From positions 1 to 64,000 of the forward strand of contig JAFXFS010000003.1 of the NCBI GenBank assembly GCA_017513445.1: a stretch of DNA of 64,000 bases, given 5' to 3'. Positions within the stretch are counted from its first letter, which is position 1. Each line of letters opens with the position of its first letter. The DNA comes from Bacteroidales bacterium (GTDB taxonomy: Bacteria; Bacteroidota; Bacteroidia; Bacteroidales; UBA932). This document shows, piece by piece, positions 52,471-62,456 of this stretch. Below the pieces are notes generated by a model. The model worked only from the letters and a program-made list of their open reading frames with translations. It made no database searches and was not told the origin of the DNA. The position numbers and the translations under genes are program-made.

Positions 52471-53544
52471 CTATTTATGAAGTTTTTCAAATTCTTGCAT
52501 ACACTCAACAAGAGCTTCAACGCTCTCCTTAGGACAAGCATTATAGATAGATGCTCTGAAACCACCAACAGAACGGTGTCCCTTAATACCTACCATACCT
52601 CTCTCCTTAGCAAATGCCATAAATTCATCTTGAAGGGACTCATAGCCAGGAGCCATAACGAAACATACATTCATAATAGAACGATCCTCTTTGGCTGCTG
52701 TACCTACGAATAGAGGGTTGCGGTCAATCTCTCCGTAAAGTAAATCAGCTTTCTCTTGATTGATCTTATTCATTGCTTCAACACCACCCATACTCTTAAC
52801 CCATTTAAGAGTCTCTGTCATAACGAAAATAGGGAATACAGGAGGAGTGTTAAACATAGATTCTCCATCGATATGAGTTCTATAGTCAAGCATTGTAGGA
52901 AGGTGTCTTGTAACTTTGCCAAGAATATCTTTACGTACAATAGCGAAAATAACTCCGGCAGGACCTACATTTTTCTGAGCTCCACCATAGATAAGAGCAT
53001 ATTTGCTTACATCAACAGGGCGACTCATAATATCAGATGACATATCTGCAACAAGATTTACAGGACAATCCATATCATATTTGATCTCTGTTCCGTAAAT
53101 TGTATTGTTTGTAGTGATGTGGAAGTAGTCCAAATCTTCAGGAATTACATAATCTTTTGGTATATAACTATATGTTTTATCCGCTGAAGAAGCGATACAG
53201 ATAGCATTTCCTAAACCTTTTGCCTCTTTGAGAGCTTTTTTAGCCCAAACGCCAGTTTCAAGATATCCGGCTTTGTTCTCAAGAAGGTTCATTGCAACAT
53301 ATAGGAACTGAAGGCTCGCACCTCCACCTAAAAATATAACTTCATAATTATCAGGAATATTTAGAAGTTCTTTCCAAAGGGAACGACACTCATTCATAAC
53401 AGATTCCCACTCTTTTGTGCGGTGAGAAATCTCAATTATAGACATACCGGTGCCTTTAAAATCTTGTAAAGCAGCAATCGCAGCCTCAATAGCAGGTTTT
53501 GGTAGAACGCAAGGACCTGCATTAAAATTGTGAACTTTTTTCAT
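52471..53544 (-). CDS. serC: Phosphoserine aminotransferase
   Basis: 357 residues. N-terminus [26 protein letters not shown] near 73, and PLP lysine in [12 protein letters not shown] near 186-197. It converts phosphohydroxypyruvate and glutamate to phosphoserine (and the 4-hydroxythreonine phosphate branch for pyridoxal). First gene of serC-serA-DUF1015-MFS-ROK. A -7 box TATCTTTG (minus strand, 53583-53590) lies upstream in the 63-bp gap after pyrI. Confidence 0.96.
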   Translation of the reverse strand: MKKVHNFNAGPCVLPKPAIEAAIAALQDFKGTGMSIIEISHRTKEWESVMNECRSLWKELLNIPDNYEVIFLGGGASLQFLYVAMNLLENKAGYLETGVWAKKALKEAKGLGNAICIASSADKTYSYIPKDYVIPEDLDYFHITTNNTIYGTEIKYDMDCPVNLVADMSSDIMSRPVDVSKYALIYGGAQKNVGPAGVIFAIVRKDILGKVTRHLPTMLDYRTHIDGESMFNTPPVFPIFVMTETLKWVKSMGGVEAMNKINQEKADLLYGEIDRNPLFVGTAAKEDRSIMNVCFVMAPGYESLQDEFMAFAKERGMVGIKGHRSVGGFRASIYNACPKESVEALVECMQEFEKLHK

Positions 53545-53582
53545 ATCTAAATAATATTTTTTTAATTTTTTTGACTATCTAA

Positions 53583-53590
53583 CAAAGATA
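53583..53590 (-). promoter_or_regulatory. -7 box of the serC operon
   Basis: TATCTTTG on the minus strand, 38 nt before the serC ATG. Confidence 0.55.
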
Positions 53591-53607
53591 ATAAAAAGAT
53601 GTAAATC

Positions 53608-54087
53608 TTATCTATTATTAGTAACAATTTGTATCTCTTTGTTTGAAGTTGATTTCTCGCAGAAATGACACTTTAGAAGTACTTCACCATCTTTAACAGT
53701 TGTTCTAAATGATGTCTGTATCTTTTCGTGGTTGGTTACGCAAACCGGATTGGCACATTTGATTGCACCTATGACACTCTCTGGAATCGAAAGCAGTTTC
53801 TTCTCAACTACAACAAAATCCTTAATGATATTTACTGTAGCTTTTGGTGCTATAAGTGCAATGTAATTCAATTCATCATCCTCGAAAAATTTCTCAGCAA
53901 TTTTGATGATTCCCTTCTTTCCATACTGTTTGCTGTCAAGGTTAAATCCAATTGTAATTTGATTTTTGCAATCTCTTAACTTTAAAATATCTAAAACTCT
54001 GAATAGTTGTTCAGCAGGAATATGGTCTAATACTGTGCCATTTTTAATGGCACTCACCTTTAGATGTTTTTCTGATAAATTTTCCAT
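53608..54087 (-). CDS. pyrI: Aspartate carbamoyltransferase regulatory chain
   Basis: 159 residues. Allosteric domain NGTVLDHIPAEQLFRVLDIL (16-35) and C-terminal zinc domain with CANPVCVTNHE (Cys-x4-Cys near 111) and CHFC (Cys-x2-Cys near 139). It binds CTP and ATP and assembles with PyrB into the regulated holoenzyme. 2 nt downstream of pyrB. Confidence 0.96.
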   Translation of the reverse strand: MENLSEKHLKVSAIKNGTVLDHIPAEQLFRVLDILKLRDCKNQITIGFNLDSKQYGKKGIIKIAEKFFEDDELNYIALIAPKATVNIIKDFVVVEKKLLSIPESVIGAIKCANPVCVTNHEKIQTSFRTTVKDGEVLLKCHFCEKSTSNKEIQIVTNNR

Positions 54088-54089
54088 AA

Positions 54090-54995
54090 CTATTTGTATC
54101 CCAATAAGTAAGCAATAATGGCCATTCTTACATACATACCATTTTCGGCTTGTTTGTAGAAGTAGGCATATTTGGTATCATCTACATCTGTAGAGATCTC
54201 GTTTAGACGAGGAAGCGGGTGAAGAATTTTCATATTAGGTTTCACATTATCTAACATAGATTTTTCCAATCTGTAGAAATTCTTAACCTTTTCGTACTCC
54301 ATAAGATCGGTAAATCTCTCTTGTTGTACGCGAGTCATATAGATAATATCGCTATCGTTAAGGTGGTCGCTTAATTGACGAGTCTCAGTATATGGAATAC
54401 CCTTGCCATCAAGCCACTCCTTATATTCAGATGGCAACATTAACTCATCTGGCGAGGTGAATACAAAATTTGGAGAGAAGTGAGACATTGCTTGAAGAAG
54501 TGAGTGTACAGTTCTTCCATATTTTAAGTCACCTACCATATTGATTTTCAAATCATTAAGTTTGCCTTGTGTCTGTTTTATGGAATATAAATCCAATAGA
54601 GTTTGTGATGGGTGTTGATTGGCTCCGTCACCTGCATTAACCACAGGAACTGAGGCAATTTCCGAGGCATATCGTGATGCACCTTCGAGTGGGTGACGCA
54701 TAACAATAAGATCAACATAATTTGACACCATTTTTATAGTGTCTTTAAGAGATTCGCCTTTGGTAATACTAGTATTTCCAGTATCTGAAAAACCAATAAC
54801 CCTGGCACCTAACCTGTTGCTTGCTGTCTCAAAACTCAACCTTGTGCGTGTTGATGGCTCGAAGAAGATACAAGCAATCACCTTCCCGGCAAGAATATTC
54901 TGAGATTTATTCTTCTCAAATTCTGCCGCAATCTCTAAAATGTGGAGAATTTCCTCCTTAGAGAAGTCGTGGATTGAAATTAAACTCTTTGGCAT
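54090..54995 (-). CDS. pyrB: Aspartate carbamoyltransferase catalytic chain
   Basis: 301 residues. Carbamoyl-phosphate loop [11 protein letters not shown] near 52, and [14 protein letters not shown] near 121. It makes N-carbamoylaspartate in pyrimidine synthesis. Its start overlaps the end of the IMPACT-family gene by 16 nt, and pyrI follows after 2 nt. No pyrimidine attenuator is visible before it, since the upstream gene overlaps it. Confidence 0.97.
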   Translation of the reverse strand: MPKSLISIHDFSKEEILHILEIAAEFEKNKSQNILAGKVIACIFFEPSTRTRLSFETASNRLGARVIGFSDTGNTSITKGESLKDTIKMVSNYVDLIVMRHPLEGASRYASEIASVPVVNAGDGANQHPSQTLLDLYSIKQTQGKLNDLKINMVGDLKYGRTVHSLLQAMSHFSPNFVFTSPDELMLPSEYKEWLDGKGIPYTETRQLSDHLNDSDIIYMTRVQQERFTDLMEYEKVKNFYRLEKSMLDNVKPNMKILHPLPRLNEISTDVDDTKYAYFYKQAENGMYVRMAIIAYLLGYK

Positions 54996-55594
54996 ATAGT
55001 TGTGAATTTTAATTGATCTTTGAATTGTTCTACTTGTGATAATGGAACACTTGTGAGGATAGAGCAGGCCAAATCGAAATTCTGCTCGAGAATTGGCAGA
55101 GCCATCTCTTTGAAAACCTTCATTACATCATTCATCTGAAGATAATCAAACTCAACAGTATAGAACTCTTTGGCAACCTTCTCAATAATCTCTGCATTGG
55201 CAATTGCATCTGAAGTGGAGGTTTTGTAGGCCTTGATAAGACCAGGGACTCCAAGCTTTATTCCACCAAAATATCTTACTACAACTACCAGAATATCGCT
55301 TAATTCATTAGAGAGAATCTGCCCAAGTATTGGTTTGCCGGCGGTAGATGATGGCTCTCCATCATCACACATTCTCCAAACATCTCCAAGGTAGCCAAGC
55401 CTGTAGGCATAGCAGTGATGTCTGGCATCAAAATACTCCTTTTTGAGGCCGGCAATAATCTCCTTAATCTCTTCAACTGTTTCTACGGGGTATGCAAAAG
55501 CCAAAAACTTACTCCCATTGTCTTTGTAAAGCCCTTTTGAGAGTTTTGAAATGCTTTTGTAGCGATCGATAATTGGTTTAGAATCTGTTCCCAT
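54980..55594 (-). CDS. IMPACT/YigZ family protein
   Basis: 204 residues. UPF0029 N-domain (about 15-125) with [19 protein letters not shown], then [29 protein letters not shown] and [13 protein letters not shown] short C-terminal DUF1949-type domain (about 135-200) resembles EF-G domain IV. Family role is linked to ribosome or elongation-factor contacts and to Gcn2 inhibition in eukaryotes; the bacterial role is uncertain. The 3' end overlaps pyrB by 16 nt. Confidence 0.9.
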   Translation of the reverse strand: MGTDSKPIIDRYKSISKLSKGLYKDNGSKFLAFAYPVETVEEIKEIIAGLKKEYFDARHHCYAYRLGYLGDVWRMCDDGEPSSTAGKPILGQILSNELSDILVVVVRYFGGIKLGVPGLIKAYKTSTSDAIANAEIIEKVAKEFYTVEFDYLQMNDVMKVFKEMALPILEQNFDLACSILTSVPLSQVEQFKDQLKFTTICQRV

Positions 55595-55623
55595 ATCGAA
55601 TTGTAAAAGTAGTTATTATTTAG

Positions 55624-55631
55624 TAAATTTG
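55624..55631 (+). promoter_or_regulatory. -7 box before the pRiA4b-ORF3-like gene
   Basis: TAAATTTG, 20 nt before the ATG at 55652. Confidence 0.5.
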
Positions 55632-55651
55632 CAATAAATAAAGTATAAGAT

Positions 55652-56137
55652 ATGTTTACGCATAAGTATAAGGCCTCAATAGAGGGTAGTAAACTCTTTA
55701 TGAGGGAATATGATGTATTGGGGGATATGAACCTCTTCAAATTTCAAACATTCCTTGTTAATGATTTGGAATTTACACCTGGTATTATGGTCATTTTCAG
55801 AGGGATAAAGATTGATGGTAGCGTACAGGTATATGGATTATTCGACTTTGGAAATGGTTCGATGGATAGTGTTACAATAGATTCTCTTCTTAATGATGAC
55901 ATTATCCAGTTGCAGTTTGTCTATAATCTGGACAATAATAAATATATCACTTTGGATTATATGGGACCAAGTGATTACTCTCCAAAGAGTTCATATCCGC
56001 AACTTGTTGCAGAGAAGGGGCCAAATCCAGATCAGTTTGCTAAAAAGTATGAAGATTTAGAGATTTTCTCTCAAAATAGTTCTGTATCTGAGGATGATGA
56101 AGAGTTTTTTGAAGAGGATTCTGATTTTGAAGATTAA
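55652..56137 (+). CDS. pRiA4b ORF-3-like protein with acidic tail
   Basis: 161 residues. The pattern FMREYDVLGDMNLFKFQTFL, then LLNDDIIQLQFVYNLDN and ITLDYMG resembles the compact beta-rich pRiA4b ORF-3/TnpR-passenger family, which often precedes miaA in Bacteroidales. The similarity is distant. The tail (about 145-161) is almost entirely Asp, Glu, Ser and Phe. No signal peptide. miaA follows after 3 nt, so it is likely to be co-translated. Function unknown; despite the family name there is no sign of a mobile element here. Confidence 0.6.
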   Translation: MFTHKYKASIEGSKLFMREYDVLGDMNLFKFQTFLVNDLEFTPGIMVIFRGIKIDGSVQVYGLFDFGNGSMDSVTIDSLLNDDIIQLQFVYNLDNNKYITLDYMGPSDYSPKSSYPQLVAEKGPNPDQFAKKYEDLEIFSQNSSVSEDDEEFFEEDSDFED

Positions 56138-56140
56138 GTA

Positions 56141-56998
56141 ATGGCCAAGAGACTGAATATAGTTTTGGGGCCGACTGCGGTAGGTAAGAGCGATTATGCA
56201 ATAGAACTTGCAAAATCGCTCTCTTCTCCTGTTATCTCCTGTGATTCCAGACAAATATATAAGGAGATGAGTATAGGTACGGCTGTGCCATCAGCAAGTC
56301 AGCTTGCAGAGGTAAAACATTACTTTATTCACTCTCATAGTGTTGAAAATATCTATACTGCAGGGAAGTATGAGATAGAGGCCTTAGATTTGTTGGATGA
56401 ACTTTTCAAGAAGTATGATGAGCTTGTAATGGTTGGAGGATCAGGGCTTTATATTGATGCTCTCTGCAAAGGACTTGATGATTTCCCGGCTGCAGATATG
56501 GCTCTCAGGGAGCGTCTGATGAGAAGATTTGATGAGGAGGGGTTAGAGTCGTTGCAACGAGAACTCCGAGAGATTGATCCAGAGAGCTATGAGACCATTG
56601 AAATTGATAACAAACAACGAGTTATCAGGGCAATTGAAGTTACACTTGCAACAGGAAAGAAATTCTCATCCTATAAGACTAATCCTGATAAAAAGCGTCC
56701 ATTTGAGATTAATAAAATAGGTCTTACGCGAGATAGAGAGTTGTTATATGATCGAATTAATCGTCGAGTCGATATAATGATGGAACAAGGCCTACTTCAG
56801 GAGGTCATCTCTCTTGAAAAATATCGAAAGATGCCGGCTCTTAATACAGTTGGTTATAAAGAGATTTTCGAATATCTGGATGGCAATATCACTCTGGAGA
56901 AGGCCGTAGAACTTATAAAAAGAAACACCCGCCACTATGCCAAGCGTCAGATGACATATTGGGGGCGTGATAATGATATAGTTTGGAAACAAATATAA
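56141..56998 (+). CDS. miaA: tRNA dimethylallyltransferase
   Basis: 285 residues, slightly shorter than most MiaA. P-loop GPTAVGKSDYA (about 7-17), SCDSRQIYKEMSIGT near 33 with the catalytic Asp, GGSGLYIDAL near 100, and the C-terminal TRHYAKRQMTYW near 265. It adds a dimethylallyl group to A37 of tRNAs that read UNN codons. The gene lies 3 nt after a pRiA4b-like gene and converges with recQ, with a 15-nt gap. Confidence 0.95.
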   Translation: MAKRLNIVLGPTAVGKSDYAIELAKSLSSPVISCDSRQIYKEMSIGTAVPSASQLAEVKHYFIHSHSVENIYTAGKYEIEALDLLDELFKKYDELVMVGGSGLYIDALCKGLDDFPAADMALRERLMRRFDEEGLESLQRELREIDPESYETIEIDNKQRVIRAIEVTLATGKKFSSYKTNPDKKRPFEINKIGLTRDRELLYDRINRRVDIMMEQGLLQEVISLEKYRKMPALNTVGYKEIFEYLDGNITLEKAVELIKRNTRHYAKRQMTYWGRDNDIVWKQI

Positions 56999-57013
56999 AT
57001 CTTTGACAATCAG

Positions 57014-59218
57014 TTAGTTGCCAAGCTCAGACATAAATTTGATTCTAACCAAACGAATCTCCTCTTCTGAATAGTCGCTACCAAGCTCATTCATCGCATC
57101 TTTTAATGAGTCAGATCCAGCCTCCTCTTTGAAGTATAGGTAAATATCATCAATTACTTCGTCATCCATAACCTGTCTGATATGGTAATTGATATTCAAT
57201 TTTGTTCCTGAGCCGACGATTGATTCAACTTCAGTCAAGAGTTCATCCATTGTCATATCTTTCGATGAGAGAATATCCTCCCAAGGAATCTTTCTGTCGA
57301 TATTCTGAATTATATATACCTTGTTTGCCGAACGATTAACCACACTTTTAATTACCATATCAGTAGGTCTATCGATCTCATTCTCTTCAACATATTTACT
57401 GATAAGTTTTATAAATGGCTCTCCAAACTTCTTTGCTTTGCCCTCTCCGACCCCTTGGCAATTCTTTAGTTCCTCAATTGTAATAGGATATTGAATTGAC
57501 ATATCTTCAAGCGATGGATCTCCGAAAACAACCCAAGTAGGCAGCCCTCTCTGTTTGGCAACTTTGTTTCTTTCGCTCTTGAGCATAGCCATCAAAACAG
57601 GATCACCACCTTCTGAAGATCCACTCTTTGCCCCAATGTTGGTAATATCCTCATCATCGTCGTTGTATTCAGCAAATTCGCGATCCTCTGTAAGCATTAG
57701 CGGTGTTGGATTTTCGTAGAACTTTTTGCCCTCAGGGGTGACAAATAAAAGACCATATTTTTCAATATCTTTATCTATAAGGTGAAGAACAAGACCCTGT
57801 CTGATAATCGCTAACCAGAATTTAACACCTTTATCTTTACCTATACCATACATTGGGTGAATATGGTGATTGTAAGATTTTATAGTTGAGTTAGAGACTC
57901 CTGCAAGAATGTTTGCAAGATGTTCTGCTTTAAACTGCTCTTTCATAGAGAGAATCAACTCAATGATAAGTGCCATATCCTCTTTGCCATCAAATCTCTT
58001 TTTAGGATGCAGACAATTGTCGCAATTGCCACAATTTTCATCTGGAAAATCCTCTCCAAAATAGTTAAGAAGAATCTTTCTTCTGCATTGATTGGACTCA
58101 GAATATGCAACAGTTTCAAGTAGAAGCTGTTTGCCGATTTCCTGCTCAGATATCGGTTTGCCTTGCATAAACTTCTCAAGTTTAAGGATATCCTTATAAC
58201 TATAAAATGCTATACATTGCCCTTCGCGACCATCGCGGCCAGCTCTACCTGTCTCCTGATAATATCCCTCCAAAGATTTAGGGATATCATAGTGAATAAC
58301 AAATCTTACATCTGGCTTGTCAATTCCCATACCGAAGGCGATTGTGGCAACAATAACCTCAACCTCCTCCATCAAGAACATATCCTGATTTTTAGATCGT
58401 GTCGTAGAATCAAGTCCGGCGTGATATGGAAGAGCTTTAATTCCATTTACACAAAGGAATTCAGCTAACTCTTCTACCTTCTTGCGGCTCAGACAATATA
58501 TAATACCACTCTTGCCTTTATTCTGTTTGATAAATTTTATAATCTCTTTTTGAGGATTGGATTTCTCTCTTATTTCATAATAGAGATTCTTTCTGTTAAA
58601 TGATGATTTGAAGACTTTGGCATCTAACATCCCCAGATTCTTCTGAATGTCGCTTTGTACCTTAGGAGTAGCTGTCGCAGTAAGAGCTATTATAGGTGCC
58701 TCGCCAATATCACTTACAATATCTTGAATACGTCTGTATTCAGGACGGAAGTCGTGTCCCCACTCCGATATACAGTGTGCCTCATCAATTGCATAGAAAG
58801 AGATCTTTATCTGCTTAAGCAGGGCGATATTCTCCTCTTTGGTCAAAGATTCAGGAGCCATATAGAGGAGTTTAGTTTTTCCACTTAATAAATCGGTACG
58901 AACCTCATTGATTTGTGCTTTATTAAGAGATGAGTTAAGAAAGTGAGCAATACCCTCTTGATTATTAATAAATCCTCTGATTGCATCTACCTGATTTTTC
59001 ATTAGTGCAATCAGTGGAGAGATTACAATGGCAGTACCTGGCAACAAAAGTGCAGGTAATTGATAGCATAGAGATTTTCCCCCTCCCGTTGGCATTAAAA
59101 CAAACGAATCATTTCCTTCAATAAGATTCAAGATTATTGCCTCTTGATTTCCTTTAAAAGAGTCAAATCCGAAATAACTCTTTAATGCCTTATGTAAATC
59201 AACAGATGTTATTCCCAT
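57014..59218 (-). CDS. recQ: ATP-dependent DNA helicase RecQ
   Basis: 734 residues. Motif I PTGGGKSLCYQLPAL (about 43-57), motif II DEAH near 143, motif VI QETGRAGRDG near 321, RecQ-Ct zinc cysteines (CRRKIL, CGNCDNC near 375-400), winged helix, and an HRDC domain (about 545-620). Extra C-terminal residues (about 630-734) are typical of the Bacteroidota form. It unwinds recombination intermediates. Convergent with miaA, divergent from nhaA. Confidence 0.96.
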   Translation of the reverse strand: MGITSVDLHKALKSYFGFDSFKGNQEAIILNLIEGNDSFVLMPTGGGKSLCYQLPALLLPGTAIVISPLIALMKNQVDAIRGFINNQEGIAHFLNSSLNKAQINEVRTDLLSGKTKLLYMAPESLTKEENIALLKQIKISFYAIDEAHCISEWGHDFRPEYRRIQDIVSDIGEAPIIALTATATPKVQSDIQKNLGMLDAKVFKSSFNRKNLYYEIREKSNPQKEIIKFIKQNKGKSGIIYCLSRKKVEELAEFLCVNGIKALPYHAGLDSTTRSKNQDMFLMEEVEVIVATIAFGMGIDKPDVRFVIHYDIPKSLEGYYQETGRAGRDGREGQCIAFYSYKDILKLEKFMQGKPISEQEIGKQLLLETVAYSESNQCRRKILLNYFGEDFPDENCGNCDNCLHPKKRFDGKEDMALIIELILSMKEQFKAEHLANILAGVSNSTIKSYNHHIHPMYGIGKDKGVKFWLAIIRQGLVLHLIDKDIEKYGLLFVTPEGKKFYENPTPLMLTEDREFAEYNDDDEDITNIGAKSGSSEGGDPVLMAMLKSERNKVAKQRGLPTWVVFGDPSLEDMSIQYPITIEELKNCQGVGEGKAKKFGEPFIKLISKYVEENEIDRPTDMVIKSVVNRSANKVYIIQNIDRKIPWEDILSSKDMTMDELLTEVESIVGSGTKLNINYHIRQVMDDEVIDDIYLYFKEEAGSDSLKDAMNELGSDYSEEEIRLVRIKFMSELGN

Positions 59219-59336
59219 ACTAATAAAATTACTTTTATGGCATCTAATTTATCAATAAAAATTGTTTTAAAAAAATTATTGCCCCAAAAACATTCAAATA
59301 ATTTCAAAAAATGAGCAATAACTCCAACGTTGAGAT

Positions 59337-59404
59337 AATTAAATGGTAATTTGATTTGCATTTAATTTAGAAGTATTAGATTGTTAAGATAATTATTATC
59401 TTTG
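59337..59404 (+). promoter_or_regulatory. nhaA control region: inverted repeat and -7 box
   Basis: AATTAAATG (59337-59345) and CATTTAATT (59359-59367) form a perfect 9-bp inverted repeat with a 13-nt spacer, about 30 nt upstream of the -7 box TATCTTTG (59397-59404). The placement, just upstream of where a -33 would lie, suits an activator site. Confidence 0.45.
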
Positions 59405-59425
59405 CGGTTTCAATATTAAAATTTT

Positions 59426-60781
59426 ATGCAGACAATAACACAAAATAGAACAACAGAGGCAAAAAAGGCCTTTATGAAGTTCTTACACAGTGAATCAACG
59501 GGAGGAATTATCCTTCTAATTTGTGCAGTTATAGCCTTGCTCTTTGCAAACATTCCTGCTCTTGTTCCTTTTACATCAATTTGGGATTATAATTGTGGAA
59601 TTGAGTTTGGAAACTTCTCATTAAAGATGCCACTTCGTCTATGGATAAATGATGGTTTGATGGCAATCTTCTTCTTTGTTGTTGGTTTGGAAATTAAGCG
59701 TGAGATGCTTGTTGGTGGTCTCTCTTCAGCTAAAAAGGCCGCATTGCCCGTATTTGCAGCCCTTGGTGGAATGATTTTCCCAGCTATTATCTATGCAATT
59801 TTCAATCACGACAACCCTGATACCTCTCACGGTTGGGGAATCCCTATGGCTACTGATATTGCTTTTGCAATTGGAGTAATCTCTCTTCTTGGCAAAAGAA
59901 TTCCGATTGGAATTAAAGCCCTAATTACAGCTTTGGCAGTAGCTGATGACCTTGGAGCAATTATTGTCTTGGCAATATTCTATCCAACTCACGCACTTCA
60001 TTTGTCTTTCTTGCTATACGCAGCGATAGTGGTTGCTATTATATTGATTTTGAGAAAGTTGGGTGTTTATAATAAGTATTTATATGTTATTGCAGGTATA
60101 TTCCTTTGGTATTTTATTTTCCAATCAGGTGTTCACGCCACAATTGCCGGTGTTATACTTGCTATAACTGTTCCTTCAAGACCAAAGATTGACGAAGATA
60201 CATATATCACAAAATTCTCTGGAATGTTGGAGAGATTCAAAACTACAGTTAAGAGAGATGAATCTCCATTAGCCAATTCAGAAGGTGTATTTATCATTCA
60301 CGAAATGCATAAAGAGGTTGAGAAGGTAGATCCACTTATGCACCGTTTTGAAAGCAAGTTGCATCCATTCTCAACATTCTTGATTATGCCTCTATTTGCT
60401 TTGGCAAATGCTGGTGTGGCTTTCAGTGGAATGGATTTTTCAGAGGGAGTTCCATCATTGACATTAGGTATCTTCTTTGGACTTGTAATTGGCAAACAAC
60501 TTGGTATATTTATTCTAAGCTTCTTGTCAACAAAACTAAAAATTGCAGAGTTACCTTCAGGAACTAGTTGGCCACAGATTTTTGCAATGGGAATGTTGGC
60601 AGGTATTGGATTCACAATGTCAATATTTATCAATGGTTTGGCATTCCACGATCCAATTTTTGCAGACGAAGGTAAGATGACAATCCTAATTTCTTCATTT
60701 ACAGCTGCAATTCTAGGATCTTTGGCACTCTATTTTACAACAAGAAAAAACAAAATAAATAATCACAATTATGAGAATTAA
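59426..60781 (+). CDS. nhaA: Na+/H+ antiporter NhaA
   Basis: 451 residues, with twelve hydrophobic helices. The ion-binding DD pair is in AVADDLGAI (about 170-178). Helix IV region TDIAFAIGVISLLGK near 146. A cytoplasmic loop of about 60 residues (about 255-310) between helices VIII and IX is longer than in the E. coli protein. It exchanges Na+ or Li+ for protons and sets cytoplasmic pH. The end overlaps the FKBP gene by 11 nt. Confidence 0.95.
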   Translation: MQTITQNRTTEAKKAFMKFLHSESTGGIILLICAVIALLFANIPALVPFTSIWDYNCGIEFGNFSLKMPLRLWINDGLMAIFFFVVGLEIKREMLVGGLSSAKKAALPVFAALGGMIFPAIIYAIFNHDNPDTSHGWGIPMATDIAFAIGVISLLGKRIPIGIKALITALAVADDLGAIIVLAIFYPTHALHLSFLLYAAIVVAIILILRKLGVYNKYLYVIAGIFLWYFIFQSGVHATIAGVILAITVPSRPKIDEDTYITKFSGMLERFKTTVKRDESPLANSEGVFIIHEMHKEVEKVDPLMHRFESKLHPFSTFLIMPLFALANAGVAFSGMDFSEGVPSLTLGIFFGLVIGKQLGIFILSFLSTKLKIAELPSGTSWPQIFAMGMLAGIGFTMSIFINGLAFHDPIFADEGKMTILISSFTAAILGSLALYFTTRKNKINNHNYEN

Positions 60782-61493
60782 AAATTTACTTATCGGCGGT
60801 GTAGTTGCTACATTGCTACTTTCATCTTGCCAAGCAGAATTTGGTAAAGGTATTAAAGTTGAAGATAACTCTCCTGTAACTATGCCTAAGGAGAAGGTTG
60901 ATTCATTGAGTGAAGCATTGGGAACATACTTCGCAGTTATGATTAATAGTGATAACTTCGGCAACTTGAATTGGAATAAATTCCTTACAAGTTTTGAGAC
61001 TGCAATCGAAAACAATGCAAACCAAAAAGAGATGACTTATGCTGTTCAAACTATTCAACATTTCTTAATGGAAAAGAATAACCTTCTTGGTGAACACAAC
61101 AAAGCTGAAGGTCAATCATTCCTAGAACAAAACAAAACTGTTGAGGGCGTTCAAACAACTGAATCAGGTCTTCAATATCAAATCGTTCAAGAGGGAACAG
61201 GTGACTATCCAACAGAAGAGGATACAGTTATCTGCCATTACATTGGTACAACCCTTAATGGATACACATTTGATTCATCTTATGACAGAGGCGAACCAGC
61301 TGAATTCCCATTGTCTCAAGTTATCAAAGGTTGGACAGAAGGTATTCAAAAAATCAATGAAGGTGGTAAAATCACCCTTTGGATTCCATCTGAGTTAGCT
61401 TATGGCACAAGAGCTATTAGCAAAGAGGTTGGTCCTAACTCAACTTTGAAATTTGAAGTTGAACTTATCGAAATCAAAGCTGAAGAGGAGTAA
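60771..61493 (+). CDS. FKBP-type peptidyl-prolyl isomerase, lipoprotein
   Basis: 240 residues. Lipoprotein signal LLLSSC (Cys near 20), an N-terminal helical dimerisation region (about 40-120), and the FKBP domain (about 125-236; VICHYIGTTLNGYTFDSSYD, then VIKGWTEGIQKINEGGKITL and LAYGTRA). It assists folding of periplasmic proteins. It overlaps the nhaA end by 11 nt and is followed by a strong terminator. Confidence 0.94.
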   Translation: MRIKNLLIGGVVATLLLSSCQAEFGKGIKVEDNSPVTMPKEKVDSLSEALGTYFAVMINSDNFGNLNWNKFLTSFETAIENNANQKEMTYAVQTIQHFLMEKNNLLGEHNKAEGQSFLEQNKTVEGVQTTESGLQYQIVQEGTGDYPTEEDTVICHYIGTTLNGYTFDSSYDRGEPAEFPLSQVIKGWTEGIQKINEGGKITLWIPSELAYGTRAISKEVGPNSTLKFEVELIEIKAEEE

Positions 61494-61518
61494 TAATCTA
61501 AAGCTTCAATCATAAAAA

Positions 61519-61564
61519 TAGAGCCGCTCTTGCATTATTGCAGGGCGGCTCTACTCTTTTTTAT
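61519..61564. terminator. Bidirectional terminator after the FKBP gene
   Basis: TAGAGCCGC (61519-61527) pairs with GCGGCTCTA (61545-61553), with inner pairing and T-rich tails on both strands. Confidence 0.88.
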
Positions 61565-61568
61565 ACTA

Positions 61569-62417
61569 TTATAATGAGTTATATTTAGGTGAGAATGTAT
61601 CACCTTTAGTTATATCTCCTGTTGAATAACCTCTCTTTAACCAGCGGGCGCGTTGTGCAGATGTGCCGTGGTTGAATGTCTCCGGTACTGCATAGCCACG
61701 AGATGCCTTTTGTAGATAGTCATCACCAATTCTTGCGGCAATAGCTAGTCCCTCCTCGATATCTCCCTCCTCTAAAGAGTTATACATTGCGTCGTCGTGA
61801 TATGCCCATAGACCCGCGTAAAAATCTGCCTGAAGTTCTAATCTTACACTAATTTGGTTTGCTTCAGTCTGGCTCACCTGTCTCATAATCTGGTTTGCCT
61901 GAGTAAGAGTTCCTAGAAGGTTTTGAACGTGGTGTCCAACTTCGTGTGCAATTACATAGGCATAAGCGAAATCACCGGCAGTTCCGAACTCTCTTTGCAT
62001 ATTTGAGAAGAATGATAGGTCTATATAAACTGACTTGTCTGCTGAGCAGTAGAATGGTCCGCTTGAAGCAGATGCGCCGCCACAAGCTGATTGAACAGAG
62101 TTTGTAAATAGTACCAATGTAGGTGGTTCATAAGTCAATCCCAATTTTTGAAATTGAGCACTCCAAACATCTTCAGTCCCAGCCAAGACTTGTTTAGCAA
62201 ACTTGGCCAACGCCTCCTCCTGGGCTGTCGGTACATATTTACTCTCGGTATCATAATTCAAGCCACCGGCTTGCTGAATGGCATCAACAGGATCTCCGCC
62301 TAAAATCCAGGCCAAAAGACCCACTACGATAACGCCACCTATTCCCAGACCGACACCTTTACCCTTTCCGCGAATATCTCTGACGTTTCTACTTTCTCTT
62401 CTTCCGTTTAATCTCAT
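61569..62417 (-). CDS. Neutral zinc metallopeptidase (YpfJ/KPN_02809 family)
   Basis: 282 residues. An N-terminal basic segment and one transmembrane helix (about 24-42, GIGGVIVVGLLAWILGG) anchor it. The zinc motif HEVGHH (near 158-163) is followed by ELQADFYAGLW near 196. Ends GTSAQRARWLKRGYSTGD, the family tail. A membrane-tethered putative endopeptidase of unknown substrate. 39 nt after glutamine synthetase on the same strand. Confidence 0.9.
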   Translation of the reverse strand: MRLNGRRESRNVRDIRGKGKGVGLGIGGVIVVGLLAWILGGDPVDAIQQAGGLNYDTESKYVPTAQEEALAKFAKQVLAGTEDVWSAQFQKLGLTYEPPTLVLFTNSVQSACGGASASSGPFYCSADKSVYIDLSFFSNMQREFGTAGDFAYAYVIAHEVGHHVQNLLGTLTQANQIMRQVSQTEANQISVRLELQADFYAGLWAYHDDAMYNSLEEGDIEEGLAIAARIGDDYLQKASRGYAVPETFNHGTSAQRARWLKRGYSTGDITKGDTFSPKYNSL

Positions 62418-62456
62418 TATAGTAAAGTTTATATTTGTAAATAATTGATTATCAGG

